Position numbers and translations under genes: made by a program
Assembly: GCA_032718475.1 (NCBI GenBank)
Contig: JAUCBJ010001421.1
Location: forward strand, 16,635-80,634
Direction of reading: 5' to 3'
Length of the DNA: 64,000 nucleotides
Source of the DNA: Nemertoderma westbladi
Taxonomy: Eukaryota > Xenacoelomorpha > Nemertodermatida > Nemertodermatidae
Notes under the pieces: generated by a model
The model's input: the letters and a program-made list of their open reading frames with translations, nothing else
The model's database searches: none
Told to the model about the DNA's origin: nothing
In this document: one piece after another, positions 23,400-34,781 of the stretch
How the letters are laid out: every line of letters starts with the position of its first letter
How positions within the stretch are numbered: the stretch's first letter is position 1

Positions 23400-25200
23400 T
23401 ACAGCCCTTAGGTCCAGATGGACAGATAGTCATTTTCATTATAAAGCTCTGGAAGCTTTATACCTTTTCGGATACCTGTGGGAAGGCATGGGAACGGTGT
23501 CCTATATATGGTTAGAGCGAAATGATGGTCTTCAAGTAAAAATGGTAGCATTATGCCTTCTGAGGACTGACTACACCTCAAGCTAAACTTAAAGTAGCAG
23601 TAGTCTATATCAATCATTCTAAATAGATATCTGATGAATTAACGTTGCCTCTAACTCATTACGGATGCAGGACAATTCGGTCCCGGGCAATACGGTCCGG
23701 ACAATTCGGTCCCGGACAATTCGGTCCCATTAATTTTGTGTTTTGGGACCGAATTGTCCGGGACCGAATTGTCCGGATGCTAACTAGGACAATTCGGTCC
23801 CAAAACATGCATATTAATGGGACCGAATTGTCCGGGACCGAATTGTCCGGGACCGAATTGTCCAGGACCGAATTGTCCGGGACCGAATTGTCCGGGACCA
23901 AATTTAATTGGTACTATATAATGGTGAATGTTCTAGAACCTTAATATATATTATTATATGGTAGCTAATGTTTTTCTTACTAGCTAGTATTTTTTTATAA
24001 ATAAAAAAAAATTACTTTTTTTGTTAACATTATTATTTATGGTAGCTATGGTGTTTTTATGGAGCTTGTGATTTATTTACTAGCTAGTAATAGTATGTAT
24101 TTAAAATGTTTAAAGCTGATTTTTTTTATATACTGCGTAAGTATAATGTATGTGTTGTTGGTTGGTTAACAAGCCTAAATTATTATCCTAGATAATAGCT
24201 GGATCTCATTCAGGGACTGTTATAATATCATCAATATTGTTGGTAATTAATATAATCAGCAACAGTTTAGGCCTAATTCTGAAATATCAATGTTTTCACA
24301 AGTGTTTTTATAATTTCAAGGAAATGCTAGCTAGTAAAAAAAAAACACTAGCTACACCTTAATAAATAATATATAATAATGTTCTCGAACACTACCAATA
24401 ACAAAAATAAAAAAAAATACAGTATTTTTAAAATTTCAAAAAATTCTAGCAAGTAAATAACACTAGCTACCATAACAAATATCTCTACTAATGTTCTAGA
24501 ACATTCACCAATATCAAAAAAGCACTAAAAATTTGCTACCCGGATCCGGACAATTCGGTCCCGGACAATTCGGTCCCGGACAATTCGGTCGCGGACAATT
24601 CGGTCCCGGACAATTCGGTCCAAGGACAATTCGGTCCTAGGACAATTCGGTCCCGGACAATTCGGTCCCGGACAATTCGGTCCCGGACAATTCGGTCCCA
24701 TTTATTTAGTGTTTTGGGACCGAATTGTCCGGGACCGAATTGTCCGGGACCGAATTGTCCGGGACCGAATTGTCCTACATCCCTCATTACTACTGGACTG
24801 ATGCTTCTCTTGTTATCCAGTATGCAAAGCCAAATACGTGGTGAATAGGTCCTGAATTTTTATCTCAAGAGAAAAACCACTGGCCAAATCCATTGCCAGA
24901 CTATAAACTACCTGCTGAAACATGAAACAGAAATATCGTCTTATGCGCTGTAAATTGCTCGAGAACCAACCTGTCGAGCTTTCAATGATGCAAGGAAATT
25001 CAACATAACTGTTTTAATATAATGAGAAACCAGTATATAATGACTTCAGTGATTATGTGGTAGATTGTCTGGAAATTCATCCAAAGGAAATAAAGCCGCT
25101 TGAGTGTAATTTCCCTGATATAACAGGTGGAGTTAGTGGCAAATTTGAGCAGATGGTAGCCCGGACTAATTCAGCGTGGGCTTTATTTAGCTAGACTATT
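23400..25200 (+). pseudogene. BEL/Pao retrotransposon pol relic (RNase H to linker)
   Basis: Interrupted plus-strand relic. Before the DNA transposon: LYTFSDTCGKA (equivalent to the family's LHVFSDASxKAYG) and GTVSYIWLERNDGLQVKMVA. The reading runs through DELTLPLTHY, and after the transposon resumes with YWTDASLVIQYAK (family YWTDSxxVLxYI), GPEFLSQEKNHWPNPLP (family GPxFLW....WP). These are consecutive landmarks of BEL/Pao RNase H and the following region. Stops and shifts show it is dead. It documents that BEL/Pao elements, a possible source of pol for gag-only elements, exist in this genome. The downstream part after about 24950 is uncertain. Confidence 0.65.
23663..24782. mobile_element. 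1120-bp non-autonomous DNA transposon with inverted-array ends
   Basis: Bounded by an 8-bp target duplication CTCATTAC (23655-23662 and 24783-24790). Termini are inverted: GGATGCAGGACAATTCGG at left and GGATGTAGGACAATTCGG at right (reverse complement). Each end is a block of 14-17-bp units GGACAATTCGGTCC, first in one orientation, then, after a short TTTGTGTTTT-type spacer, in the other. The unit itself has GGAC/GTCC inverted ends. The AT-rich centre has no transposase; a second inverted pair GGTGAATGTTCTAGAAC lies at 23924-23940 and 24493-24509. An 8-bp TSD allows hAT, P, Merlin or MULE; the GG start does not resemble the common hAT CAG start. It sits in a BEL/Pao relic and the empty site is readable. 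Confidence 0.85.
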
Positions 25201-25720
25201 GACAATACTCTTAACGCTTTTGTTATTTCCATCTGTGATCTTATTTTATTTCATTTGTTTTTAATTCATTCTGCAACATTCTGACCTGCCGCTGTTAATG
25301 AAATATAATCGAACTATAATCTCATAATGTTTTTATCATTTATGGACACCACTGAACCTACCGTCACCCCACTCTATGAGAAATTATTTCACACTGCGCT
25401 CGTCCCACACTGCCGCTAACCACGACGTCACCACGCGTTTAATTTATTACCTCAACATATAACACACCCAGCATCAGTTTCACATCTAAACATAAAAAAC
25501 AGGATGTTTGAGTATTTTAATGTTTAATTTTATATTGTAAATAATATGTGCCAATAATTGTATACCCTGAGACCGACCTTATGAAACAATTATTTGTGGA
25601 TATTTTATTAAAGTTTTGTCGTTCGTCATATCATTTTAAATGATTAATATATTAATATATAGTAGTAATAGGATCATTTGTAACTTATGGTGCACTCTAC
25701 GACCTACTCAAGGTCTTCGC
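25201..25720. other. No recognisable gene
   Basis: AT-rich sequence with no supported ORF, leading into the 42-bp array. Confidence 0.5.
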
Positions 25721-25725
25721 TTGCT

Positions 25726-26095
25726 TACAAAGAACAGTGTATGCGATCCAACAACCTCAGGACATGTAACTACTCCTACTCCATGAGACCCAACAACCTC
25801 AGGACATGTAACTACTCCTACTCCATGAGACCCAACAACCTCAGGACATGTAACTACTCCTACTCCATGAGACCCAACAACCTCAGGACATGTAACTACT
25901 CCATGAGACCCAACAACCTCAGGACATGTAACTACTCCATGAGACCCAACAACCTCAGGACATGTAACTACTCCTTCTCCATGAGACCCAACAACCTCAG
26001 GACATGTAACTACTCCTACTACATTAGACCCAACAACCTCAGGACATGTAACTACTCCTACTCCGTGAGACCCAACAACCTCAGGACATTTAGGA
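25726..26095. repeat. 42/33-bp minisatellite
   Basis: About nine copies of a unit containing AGACCCAACAACCTCAGGAC followed by ATGTAACTACTCC. Two central copies lack one 9-bp TACTCCTAC-type segment and are 33 bp long. Both lengths are multiples of three, so ORFs (25687-26184 plus, 25708-26127 minus) cross it by periodicity. I see no evidence that they are genes. Confidence 0.9.
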
Positions 26096-26418
26096 ACCAA
26101 TACTTTCCTTATACTTTGATTACACATAAAATATACCTTAGAGGTTTAGTCATGAGTAGTAGTTTGATTTCTTGTACCTTATGAATTGGTTGTTTATCAA
26201 TAATCCAAGCTGTTGTCTAACGAATGAAAATGATTGATCGACCACCATAAGAATATTATTTCACATATATTTCAGTGATGCAGTAAGATATACACGAGTT
26301 AAGCCTTCGTGCAGCAGAACTGCAACCCATCTCAGCGAACAATAGTATAACACAAAGTATATAAACAAAGTATATACTTATATATAATTATATATATTAT
26401 ATACTATGGCTAGTTATA

Positions 26419-28276
26419 CAGGGTGTTCCACAAAATTTGACACGTTTTTGTTTTTTAATAACTTTACGCGATCTCAACCTAATTTCCTAGTTTTGGTGGC
26501 AATTTGAAGCCAAAAGATAAACTTAAACTTTGGTTTGGGTATGGAATATTTTAGTTGCTATGGTAACATACATTATTCACAATAACACTTATTCTGAAAA
26601 ATAGTATGAAACGTTCTCAGATAATTTATGAGGGAGATGTTGAATATAAGACAAATTTTAATTATTGATCTAAATTAAGTATTAGTGAAGTCATAATAAC
26701 AATCTAAATTTATTTATTCTAGACAACATCATCACTACCGTATCTGTAGCTTTAAGTGTGTTTTAATTGTGCATTTGTTACATATTGGTACATGTGTTGC
26801 ATATTGGTTGTCTACTGTTATTGATGTCTTCATGGTTAGGCCTACAGTCACTACATAATTACAGCATATAAACTTTTTTGGTTACATTTAGATGTCAATT
26901 TAATAATTAATATGTTTTCTGGAGCTCATAAAGTTTTAATCATAAGTAAGTTTTTTGAGCTGAAATCTGCAAAACTTGTATCACTACAGTATTCCCATAA
27001 ATATCCTGGAGAAAGGCGACCTACAAGGAAAGACATATCTAGGATTGTCATTAAATTTCGAAACGAAAAAACGCTTTTGCGTAAGAAAGGTTCCGGTAGA
27101 CTGCCCCTTAGTGAAAATGTTGTTAATAATATTAGCCAATATTTAACCGCACACCCAGAAACCTCATTACGTAGAGCTTCATTGGCTCTAAATGTTAGTC
27201 TTCGATGTTTGCATAGGACTGCAAAGAATCTCAACTTTAGAGCTTACAAACTCCAAGTCGTTCATGGACTACAATCCTCAGATTATTCAACACGAGTAGA
27301 AGCCGCTTCTAAAATAGCAGAGTTCCTCCATGATAAGGACCTGAGTAACATGTTCTTCAGCGACGAGGCAACTTTTCATATGAACGGCCAAGTAAACAGA
27401 TGGAATTGTAGGATTTGGGGAAAGGAGAACCCTCATAAAATTTTAGAAAAGTTTAGGGATACCCCAAAGGTTACAGTGTGGGCTGCGATGTCCAAAACCA
27501 AACTAATTGGCCCCTATTTCTTCCCCCATTCTACTGTAAACAAGTTCTCTTACCTAGACTTGCTAAATGACTACTTTGTTCCCCAGTTATCAAATCTCTC
27601 CACGGCAATCTTCCAACAAGACGGTGCACCACCCCACTGGGGCTTATTGGTAAGAGAGTTTCTCAATGAAAACTTTCAGGGACGATGGATTGGTCGAGAT
27701 GCTCCTGAAAGTGGCCGCCACGATCACCAGACATGACTCCCTTGGATTTTAGTCTATGGGGGCATGTGAAGAATCTAGTGTACGCCCAGAATCTTCAAAA
27801 TGTTGAGGAACTGAAGACGGTTCCTCAACTTTAGTTCATTGTCCCAGGATTACTTCGCTAATTGCTTCAAGGAGATGCGCAGAAGACTGGTTCACGTCCA
27901 GCATATTGGAGGAGGACATATTGAAGTGTATTAGTAGTAAATTATTATAATTAATTAAATTAAAATAGTATAAAGTAGTAGTAAACTCATTGTAAACTTA
28001 CCCTATATTAAACTATTTTAGCACACTACCTATATGTTTCATTATTTCACTAATATGTGCAGTTTTAAAACTTTATATTTATAGTAAAATTAAGTGGATA
28101 ATCAAACTCTTGTTTTATATAGCAACATTAAGTTTCCATAGCAACTAAAACATGCCATACCCAAACCAAAGTTTAAGTTTATCTTTCGGCTTCCGATTGC
28201 CACCAAAACTAGGAAATTAGGTTGAGATCGCGCAAAGTTATTAAAAAACAAAAACGTGTCAAATTTTGTGGAACAC
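26419..28276 (+). mobile_element. Mariner-like transposon with about 150-bp inverted repeats
   Basis: The left end CAGGGTGTTCCACAAAATTT follows TA. The matching right arm (28122-28276) ends at GGAACAC and lacks the last bases of the CAGGG terminus. The arms run about 150 bp with a handful of mismatches and share phrases such as TTTGGTTTGGGTATGG. Between them lies a transposase ORF with one frameshift. The damage to the right end and the ORF suggests it is inactive. Confidence 0.85.
26912..27830 (+). pseudogene. Mariner-like transposase, frameshifted
   Basis: The open part (26912-27736) covers an N-terminal helix-turn-helix DNA-binding region (about residues 10-120, with YSHKYPGERRPTRKDISRI and GSGRLPLSENV) and the catalytic core. 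The first Asp is in FFSDEATFHMNG (about residue 150), the second in FQQDGAPPHW. The frame breaks near 27712. In the other frame PPRSPDMTPLDF and LWGHVKN carry the expected third acidic residue (Asp), about 36 residues after the second, followed by a stop at about 27830. The usual C-terminal segment beyond that is also shifted. It would cut and paste its element at TA dinucleotides. Family fit: IS630-Tc1-mariner with a DDxD triad. Confidence 0.85.
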
Positions 28277-28537
28277 AAAATATTCTGTATTCTGTGTACA
28301 ATGTATATTCTGATATTGGCTTCTGACACTCATACACTACTAACACGAAAACGGACATAGTATAATTATAACAGGTCGCTGATGGCTCGCAGTTCTGACC
28401 TGCCCCACAATGTATGCTCAATGTAGGCAGACCTACTACAATGTGCTAAACAAAATCAAATTAGCTGTAAACACAACGTCGACAACCGGCAACCATAAAT
28501 AAGATACTGTAACCTGTGCTTGTGATCTTAACTCCTC
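28277..28537. other. No recognisable gene
   Basis: Spacer between the mariner-like element and the putative polyadenylation signal of the minus-strand host gene. Confidence 0.4.
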
Positions 28538-28543
28538 TTTATT
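28538..28543 (-). promoter_or_regulatory. Candidate polyadenylation signal
   Basis: Plus-strand TTTATT gives AATAAA on the minus strand, about 165 bases after the stop of the cysteine-rich host gene. Position and sequence fit a 3' UTR end, but such hexamers are common in AT-rich DNA. Confidence 0.35.
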
Positions 28544-28706
28544 GTTTTGGTTAGAATAACCTTCAATTGTAACCTGTTCCTTTTCTTCAATTAATAATTA
28601 ACATTAATTCGAATTAACAATCAATGGTTGTCGGAATTGGTTGTGATTGTTGGCATTGTGTTTGCACCTAAACATGTTAAATAAATATAATGTCTATTCA
28701 ATAATA

Positions 28707-28969
28707 TTATATCAATGTTATTATTAATGTAACAGCAATAACTGCTGCCAATACGATCCCTCCAAGCTTTTCTGCGGAATCAGTAGTAGAAGTTGTAGTC
28801 GCCTCCATGGTTGTTTCAGGTGCTGAATGACTCGTTGTAGCCACTTGTTTGTAGAAACCTTTGTCGGTCCAATCTACCAAGTTGTTGTCTCCCATATAGT
28901 CGGTCTCCCAGGAAGCATGAGGGAATGTCTCACAATCCTCTGTTCCATTGCAGCAAAAGGCTTGGCAAC
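28707..28969 (-). CDS. Terminal exon of secreted Cys-rich, probably GPI-anchored protein
   Basis: A minus-strand reading frame beginning after a T-rich stretch and TTATTAG acceptor (28971-28970), with intron phase 1. It encodes CQAFCCNGTEDCETF, the CC-x5-C end pattern seen in three-finger (Ly6/uPAR) domains, though the usual Asn after the last Cys is Glu. A Thr/Ser-rich stalk (TTMEATTTSTTDS) follows, then a C-terminal hydrophobic tail (IVLAAVIAVTLIITLI) ending at the stop. That architecture is typical of a GPI-anchor signal. The exon is 263 bases, giving 2 bases plus 87 codons. It pairs in phase with the exon at 40161-40560. Domain identity is inference from cysteine spacing. Confidence 0.55.
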
Positions 28970-29023
28970 CTAATAAATATATAAAATAATGATACATTTT
29001 TGCATATTCAATATTCGATTCAT

Positions 29024-29935
29024 ATGTTGTTCTATATAGAATACAGATTTAGACCTCACATAGAGAAACTGCTGCATAAGAGCCAAAATGTATTTCGACA
29101 TTCGACATTTTCTGACATTTGTTGACTTCAGGAAAACATTCGACTCCATCCAAAGCGGTAAAATGCTGGAAATACTGGCATTGGATTCTTATATTGTGAC
29201 AGAGAAGCTCAGTTACTCCCAACAGATAGTGAAACCTTTTCTCAATCCTGGCTGACGTACTGCAAGGTGACACTTTGGTGAGTAGTGCTAAGGAGTTGGG
29301 ATTGCATATATAAATGCCGAATTCATGACTTTTAATGTTAATGGAAATTTGACAATAATTGATAATAATCCACTAAGGAAAAATATGATTTCCAGTTCCT
29401 TGGGTCATGATTAGAGAGCAGCAAAATAAACATAGAAGTTGCGAAAGCAAAGGCATTGGCAGCTCTATCAAAAATTTATATCATCTGGAAATCAGAGCAA
29501 GGCACCTGAATACAAAGTTATTTTGAGTCACACTGGATGGTCTGGATAGTGTACTTTTATATGGGTGTGAGACCTGGACACTGGCGAAATCACTCTAACA
29601 ACGAATTGATGGTTGGTACACATGACTACTAAGGGCGGCCTTAAACTTCAGCTACAGACAAAACATGACGAACGCCGAGCTTTATGGTAAAATCCCACCT
29701 TTTTCAACCACCCTCCGTGAACGCAGATTAAGCATACCAAATCTACTTTTCTGGCAACCAACACAAGGAAAGCTCCGCTGTGGATGACTGGCTATGACAT
29801 ATATAGATCAACAAGAAAGGGATACTGGACTTGGGAGAAACGAAATTGCAACAACTATGAAGAATCGGGAAGCCTGGAAGGATCTCATTTCCACTGTCCG
29901 AGTTCGCTCGACCTAGTTGAATTAGTTGTTGTCCT
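29024..29935 (+). pseudogene. LINE family B, 5'-truncated and deleted copy
   Basis: Plus-strand relic inside the host-gene intron. It matches family B from the CCTCACATAGAGAAACT region to the 3' end (CACTGTCCGAGTTCGCTCGA), with large deletions in the RT palm and several stops. It has a short tail, TTGAATTAGTTGTTG. Confidence 0.8.
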
Positions 29936-29977
29936 ATTAACTCTTCATATCATAATCACATAGTTTAAAGATTATAT

Positions 29978-32160
29978 TGTAAGGGAACTCCTCCTTCAAA
30001 GATCACCAGAGGGATATCTTTCGCCGAGTGGGTGAGATATTTGAAAGACCCTTATCCGATTCCGCAGAGGCACTCTCTAGTAGAAATGGCTACCTCCCTT
30101 CCCACATGACTTTCGGTTTTGCCCAGGGAACCTGCCGTCGGTCCAACGAGTGGCCTGTTGAGGATGTGTGTTAGACCCCGGAAGCAGTGTAATAAATAAG
30201 AGGGTTCTTGTTGACTTGTCATATAATGGCATTTACTACATAATATTGTTTCACCAACAATGCTATTGCACATACAGTGCGAAGTAGCGTAATCACCAAT
30301 AATACAATATAAGATACAGTAATAATATAAAGGTGATAATTGAATGTACTGACATACTAACTAACAGGGGGTTTTATGTATATATTAACTTAAAGGTAAA
30401 CATAAGAGTCTTACACCCCTTAAACTACAAAAAAATATAGAATCAGTTTGTTTGTGTCCTTTGATGGCCCATGTCCTGATTCTTTTTTTTGTAGTTTAAG
30501 TGGTGTAAGTCTTAATATATACATAAGAACCCCCTGTTAGTCAGTATGTCGGTACATTCAATTATCACATATGAAGTAAAGAGCAGAGCTCCAGCATCAC
30601 TGCATATTGTCAAATCTTATATAATTTTTGTACTGTGTGTTTGCTCTAGCAATCTACCAGTTTTCCATTGGTAACATGTTTACTTACTGTAGGCCTATAG
30701 GGTTCCAATGTTCTGAGGTCTGACGTCTGTTTGGGCTAGGTTGTAACTGAGTTGATGGTACGATTAATTTTGGTCATTGGTGCAATATAGATAGGCTTGG
30801 CTAATTCCCTGTCCATTATACGAGGTGTCGAGGATTAGCGCGTACTGGTCCAAGACACCGAAACTCAGCCATATTTTTCACAAATTAATTATTTTTGTCC
30901 TAGTCCTACCTCTTTCACGGCGACAAAATTGTCATATATTTTCTTATAGAATATAGGCTTAGCTTTAGTGTAGTTTATTACCGGTATCATTTAGTGTATG
31001 GTGGTTAGGTTTTAGGGTTTGGGTTGCGATACATACCTGTATGTGGAGCATGTTATTATGTTATTTTTGTTTGTGTTTTTTGTTTGTTTTGTTTGTGTCC
31101 TCTGATGGCCCTAGGGTCTGGAAAGTATTGTGGGCTTAATGTCCTGATTCTATATTTTTTTGTAGTTTAAGGGTGTAAGACTCTTTATGTTTACCTTTAA
31201 GTTAATATATACATAACAACCCCTGTTAGTCAGTATGTCGGTACATTCAATTATCACATATGAAGTAAAGAGCAGAAATCTGGCATCACTGCATATTGTC
31301 AAATATGAAAAATATGTGTGTTTGCTCTAGCAATCTACCAGTTTTCCATTGGTAACATGTTTACTTACCGTAGGTCTATAGGGTTCCAATGTTCTGAGGT
31401 CTGACGTCTGTTTGGGCTAGGTTGTAACTCTAGTCTAACCTACCTCTTTCACAGCGACAAAATTGTCATATATTTTCTTATAGAATATAGGCTTAGCTTT
31501 CGTGCAGTTTATTACCGGTATCATTTAGTGCATGGTGGTTAGGTTTTAGGGTTAGGGTTGCGATACCTGCCGGGTCTGGAAAGTATTTTTGGCATAATGT
31601 CATGATTCTATATATTTTGTAGTTTAAAGGGTGTAAGACTAATGTTTACCTTTAAGTTATAATATAAAGGTAACAGTGAAGTGATAGAGAGGTGACATTT
31701 ATTGTAGAAAAATGCACCTGTAGAATAAACTAGTTTCCTAAAACATAATCTTATATACTTCAATAAATTGGCACCAACATCTGACTACTCTCCCATATAG
31801 GTTACACCTTCACCTTTCGTATACAAATTGCTAGCTACTTTCTCTCAGCCATGAGTGACCTGGTATTTCCCCTATGTACTAATGGTTCCCTTCTATAGTA
31901 ACGAATAACCAAATGCATTGTCCTTACCGTATTATTGCATTCCTACTGAAGGTTATTGCATCATTGTTCGTTCTGCTGATACATATTTAACATTCTAATA
32001 TGCGTTCACACCTTTTAGATGGCTTTGTAACCATTTCATACCATCACTCACGCTATAGCCAATAAGTCATCTCTGGTTGTTACTCTCATAATCATGTCAT
32101 TTATTGCATCACATATTCTCGGTTATTCTCGTATATTGGTTTGGGATTACTTCACTAACA
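29978..32160 (-). repeat. Left (3') LTR, with an internal duplication-rich insert
   Basis: It shares about 45 bases at one end (TGTAAGGGAACTCCTCC onward) and 81 bases at the other (32078-32158 equals 37836-37916 with few changes) with the right LTR. Between these it is far longer, so either the right LTR carries a deletion or this one has gained DNA. A block from 30335 to 31671 is flanked by AATATAAAGGT (30324-30334 and 31661-31671). Confidence 0.6.
30335..31671. repeat. Insert with inverted and direct repeats
   Basis: It contains an inverted pair (about 30340-30440 against 30480-30570, sharing AACTTAAAGGTAAACATAAG-type and GAATGTACTGACATACT-type phrases). A direct duplication repeats the 30490-31040 sequence at 31145-31570 with gaps (for example GTCAGTATGTCGGTACATTC at both). 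No coding is seen. Confidence 0.6.
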
Positions 32161-32174
32161 CTCCCCCCTGTCAG
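32161..32174 (-). promoter_or_regulatory. Polypurine tract
   Basis: On the minus strand GACAGGGGGGAG directly precedes the LTR start TGTTAGTG. This is the position and composition expected for the plus-strand DNA primer of an LTR retrotransposon. Confidence 0.6.
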
Positions 32175-32852
32175 CTTGCTGACACACACAGGGTAATTCC
32201 AAACCAATCTCTTTATCTCCACATTGTAGCTTAACTTACGAACTAATAATTCTCTCATCACCTCAACTCATATACTTCATATACTGTCGTTTACATTACC
32301 TGTGTTCACTGTTCCATCTGTATATTTACTTCGACCTTATTTCCTTGTTTTACTAACCTTTTATTACTTTATACTTACTAACTGTTCCCAATAACTGTGA
32401 AAATAATATGTTTAAGAAAATAAACTGAAATAATTAATCTCATTAATTCCTGGAAATTAACAATTGATTAAATCACAATCATATAAAGTTATTTTATAGT
32501 CCTGTAAAGTAATAATATACCTAGAGTTATATAAATGTCCAATATATAATTAATCTTTCATTATGTTCAAGGTTTATTTCTTATAAAATAATTCTTTCAT
32601 CGTAAGTATCATTCACTATATAGGAATATCGTAGGTAGTTATAAAAATAATTTGTTCTCGTTCACTCTAATAGGAAAGCTTATCATTGAAGTATGGAGTT
32701 TTCTAGCGTTTCTGTTTTTTGAATGGTATTTCTTCCAAGTCTTTCTCACTTATCTGTCGCTGCCATATATACGCGCTTGATACGTTTTGTAATAACCATC
32801 GGCCGAGGCCGTCCAAACCTGTGGTTCCCGCCGCCGTTATTTCTTGTTGCAC

Positions 32853-33092
32853 TCACTCTGGGTTCGTTCTCATTCCTCGTATACGTAATCTTTCCTCCTG
32901 CCACATAAGATTCGAATGCAATAGCCACTTGTCAGAGCTTCTTTCATGATACTCCGATCCCTTATGTCTTCTGAATCCGTATACCATGCATTGTGTATTC
33001 TGTCGGTTACACAATGCTAACAAATGATCAAATCTTCCACAATATACACACTTTGATACCTTTGTTTCTGTTTCTATACAAGCTATCTTCAC
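32853..33092 (-). pseudogene. Gag nucleocapsid region with CCHC zinc knuckle
   Basis: The 79-residue frame contains CVYCGRFDHLLALC (residues 15-28), an exact CX2CX4HX4C retroviral-type zinc knuckle, followed by NRQNTQC. It lies just downstream, on the minus strand, of the 333-residue gag-like frame and is separated from it by a stop and a frame change. It probably formed the C-terminal nucleocapsid of the same protein and bound element RNA. Confidence 0.65.
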
Positions 33093-33201
33093 GTGGAGTA
33101 GACTCCCGCAGAATCCACATCCCAGATTGATGTATCACTGATCCATCCGATGTTCTCTTGGGTCTCCTGTTCATTTCTGTTTTGATAATTCGATAATTTG
33201 G

Positions 33202-34203
33202 TCACTTGTATCGGGTTCCTTGTTGGGATACTGTTAGAGCCTCTTCTAACTGTTGTTTGTTTATTAGATCCAATTCCTTCAGTTTCTTCTGCGTTTCTCT
33301 ATCCTTTCGTAATAAATCTATTACCGCCTCTTCTAGCATACAACATTTCTCTTTGTAGTATTTATCATTTTGTCGCTGCTCCGTGTAATCCCTCCATCTA
33401 TTCCAATATACATCGGAACTCTCTGATTTTGTTCCTACATCACATAAATATTGTCGTACCGCGATACCTTTACCAAGGTCTCTCATTTCATCTTCTAATA
33501 TTCTACCATTAGATCTCGTTGGTTCGATTATTCGTCGTCGCTCTATCGCTCGACTTGCTCCTATCCACTTCATTACCGATCGCGTATGTGATCGCCTGAT
33601 CTGTGGACTAGGTGATCTACTCCGCAATAGTATAGACTTCTCATCCGAGCCCAAATTCGATCCAATGCGACTTTTAAGGTCTGCTTTGTGGTCCCAGTAC
33701 TCATCCTTATCGGTTATTATATTCTCATCGTCATCCCTTTGGATTCTTTCCACACTTTCCCGCGTTGTCTGTCTTTCCGTTTCTATTATTCTTATCCACT
33801 TTAGAGTTTCCTTTATCCGACTTAAATCCGGTGGCTGTCCAATAATCGTAATCTCTATCTGTCCTGGTACTTGTTTCTTGTTGTGTCTTCGTCGTCGTCC
33901 TTTCGATAAGATTGGAAGTATGCAAAGTCTCGGTTCTTCGTCATCACTATTGATCTTGAAATCGCTGAGCTGCATATCCCGTTGTGAGTTAGACGTTGTC
34001 GTACTAGTACTTACTTTACTCAGACAGATCGCTGTCCTGTCCGTCAGATTCTTTAGTTCTTTGTTATCCATTACGTCAAAGTGTAAATCTTCAATATCAT
34101 AGGCAATAACGTTTCCACTTCCTGTTCCCCATAACGGTTTGGTTGTCACTACTAGGGCTTCCTTCATAGTCATTACCTTTCTTCCAGATTTATGAAACTT
34201 CAT
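33202..34203 (-). CDS. Gag-like protein (333 residues) of the LTR element
   Basis: Highly charged protein without enzymatic motifs. It has Arg/Ser stretches (RSRSPSPQIRRSHTRS near residue 195) and an Arg/Lys/Glu-rich helical C terminus (CMLEEAVIDLLRKDRETQKK). It precedes the CCHC knuckle by about 110 bases. Just upstream on the same strand, near 34690-34600, FEFMGEHLEEFIQFKQIF resembles the start of a BEL/Gypsy capsid domain in another frame. Position between the 5' leader and a zinc knuckle in an LTR element supports gag. Whether this frame is intact or a fragment of a longer gag is unclear. Confidence 0.5.
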   Translation of the reverse strand: MKFHKSGRKVMTMKEALVVTTKPLWGTGSGNVIAYDIEDLHFDVMDNKELKNLTDRTAICLSKVSTSTTTSNSQRDMQLSDFKINSDDEEPRLCILPILSKGRRRRHNKKQVPGQIEITIIGQPPDLSRIKETLKWIRIIETERQTTRESVERIQRDDDENIITDKDEYWDHKADLKSRIGSNLGSDEKSILLRSRSPSPQIRRSHTRSVMKWIGASRAIERRRIIEPTRSNGRILEDEMRDLGKGIAVRQYLCDVGTKSESSDVYWNRWRDYTEQRQNDKYYKEKCCMLEEAVIDLLRKDRETQKKLKELDLINKQQLEEALTVSQQGTRYK

Positions 34204-34781
34204 CAGTTCCTAAATAGACATAAATATGAATAGACATAAGAAAGAAATCAACGTCGGTTCCTCCTGAATAATATACTCCTGTTGGATATCCGTCAAGTTG
34301 CCTCTCATCCAACGCCATCTCTTCCATTGTTTAGCTCTTGTGTTTGCGAAATAATCCGCTGTTAGTGTTGTTTACAGATATCGCTCCTTATACTTCCTCC
34401 ATTCCATTGGTTTATGCTCATTTTGTCCTAGTATGATCGCAATACTTCCTGTTGAAGTACGTTGTCTTCGCTCGATCATTCCCATTCCGTGTAATGATCC
34501 CTGCGACTCCATCACTACCAGGCATAACACCTGCAAATCCGCCACTAAATGCCATATATGCTAGTGAATATCTCATTTTCTGTTGGTCGGGAATATTTCT
34601 ACTGTATATTTTGTCATAAATATTTGTTTAAATTGTATAAACTCTTCCAGATGTTCTCCCATAAATTCGAATGGTTTTACGTCGGGTAGTTCAAACTTAT
34701 TCTTTAATGCTTCTGCTAGCGTAGCTATATGTCCTAACATTGCCTACTTCATTGTCTCGTTCACAGACCTTGCTGACGTGT

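Noticed and set aside
25687-26184. 165-codon secreted repeat protein
   Set aside because: It is the reading of a 42/33-bp minisatellite, equally open on the minus strand, with no signal peptide or homology.
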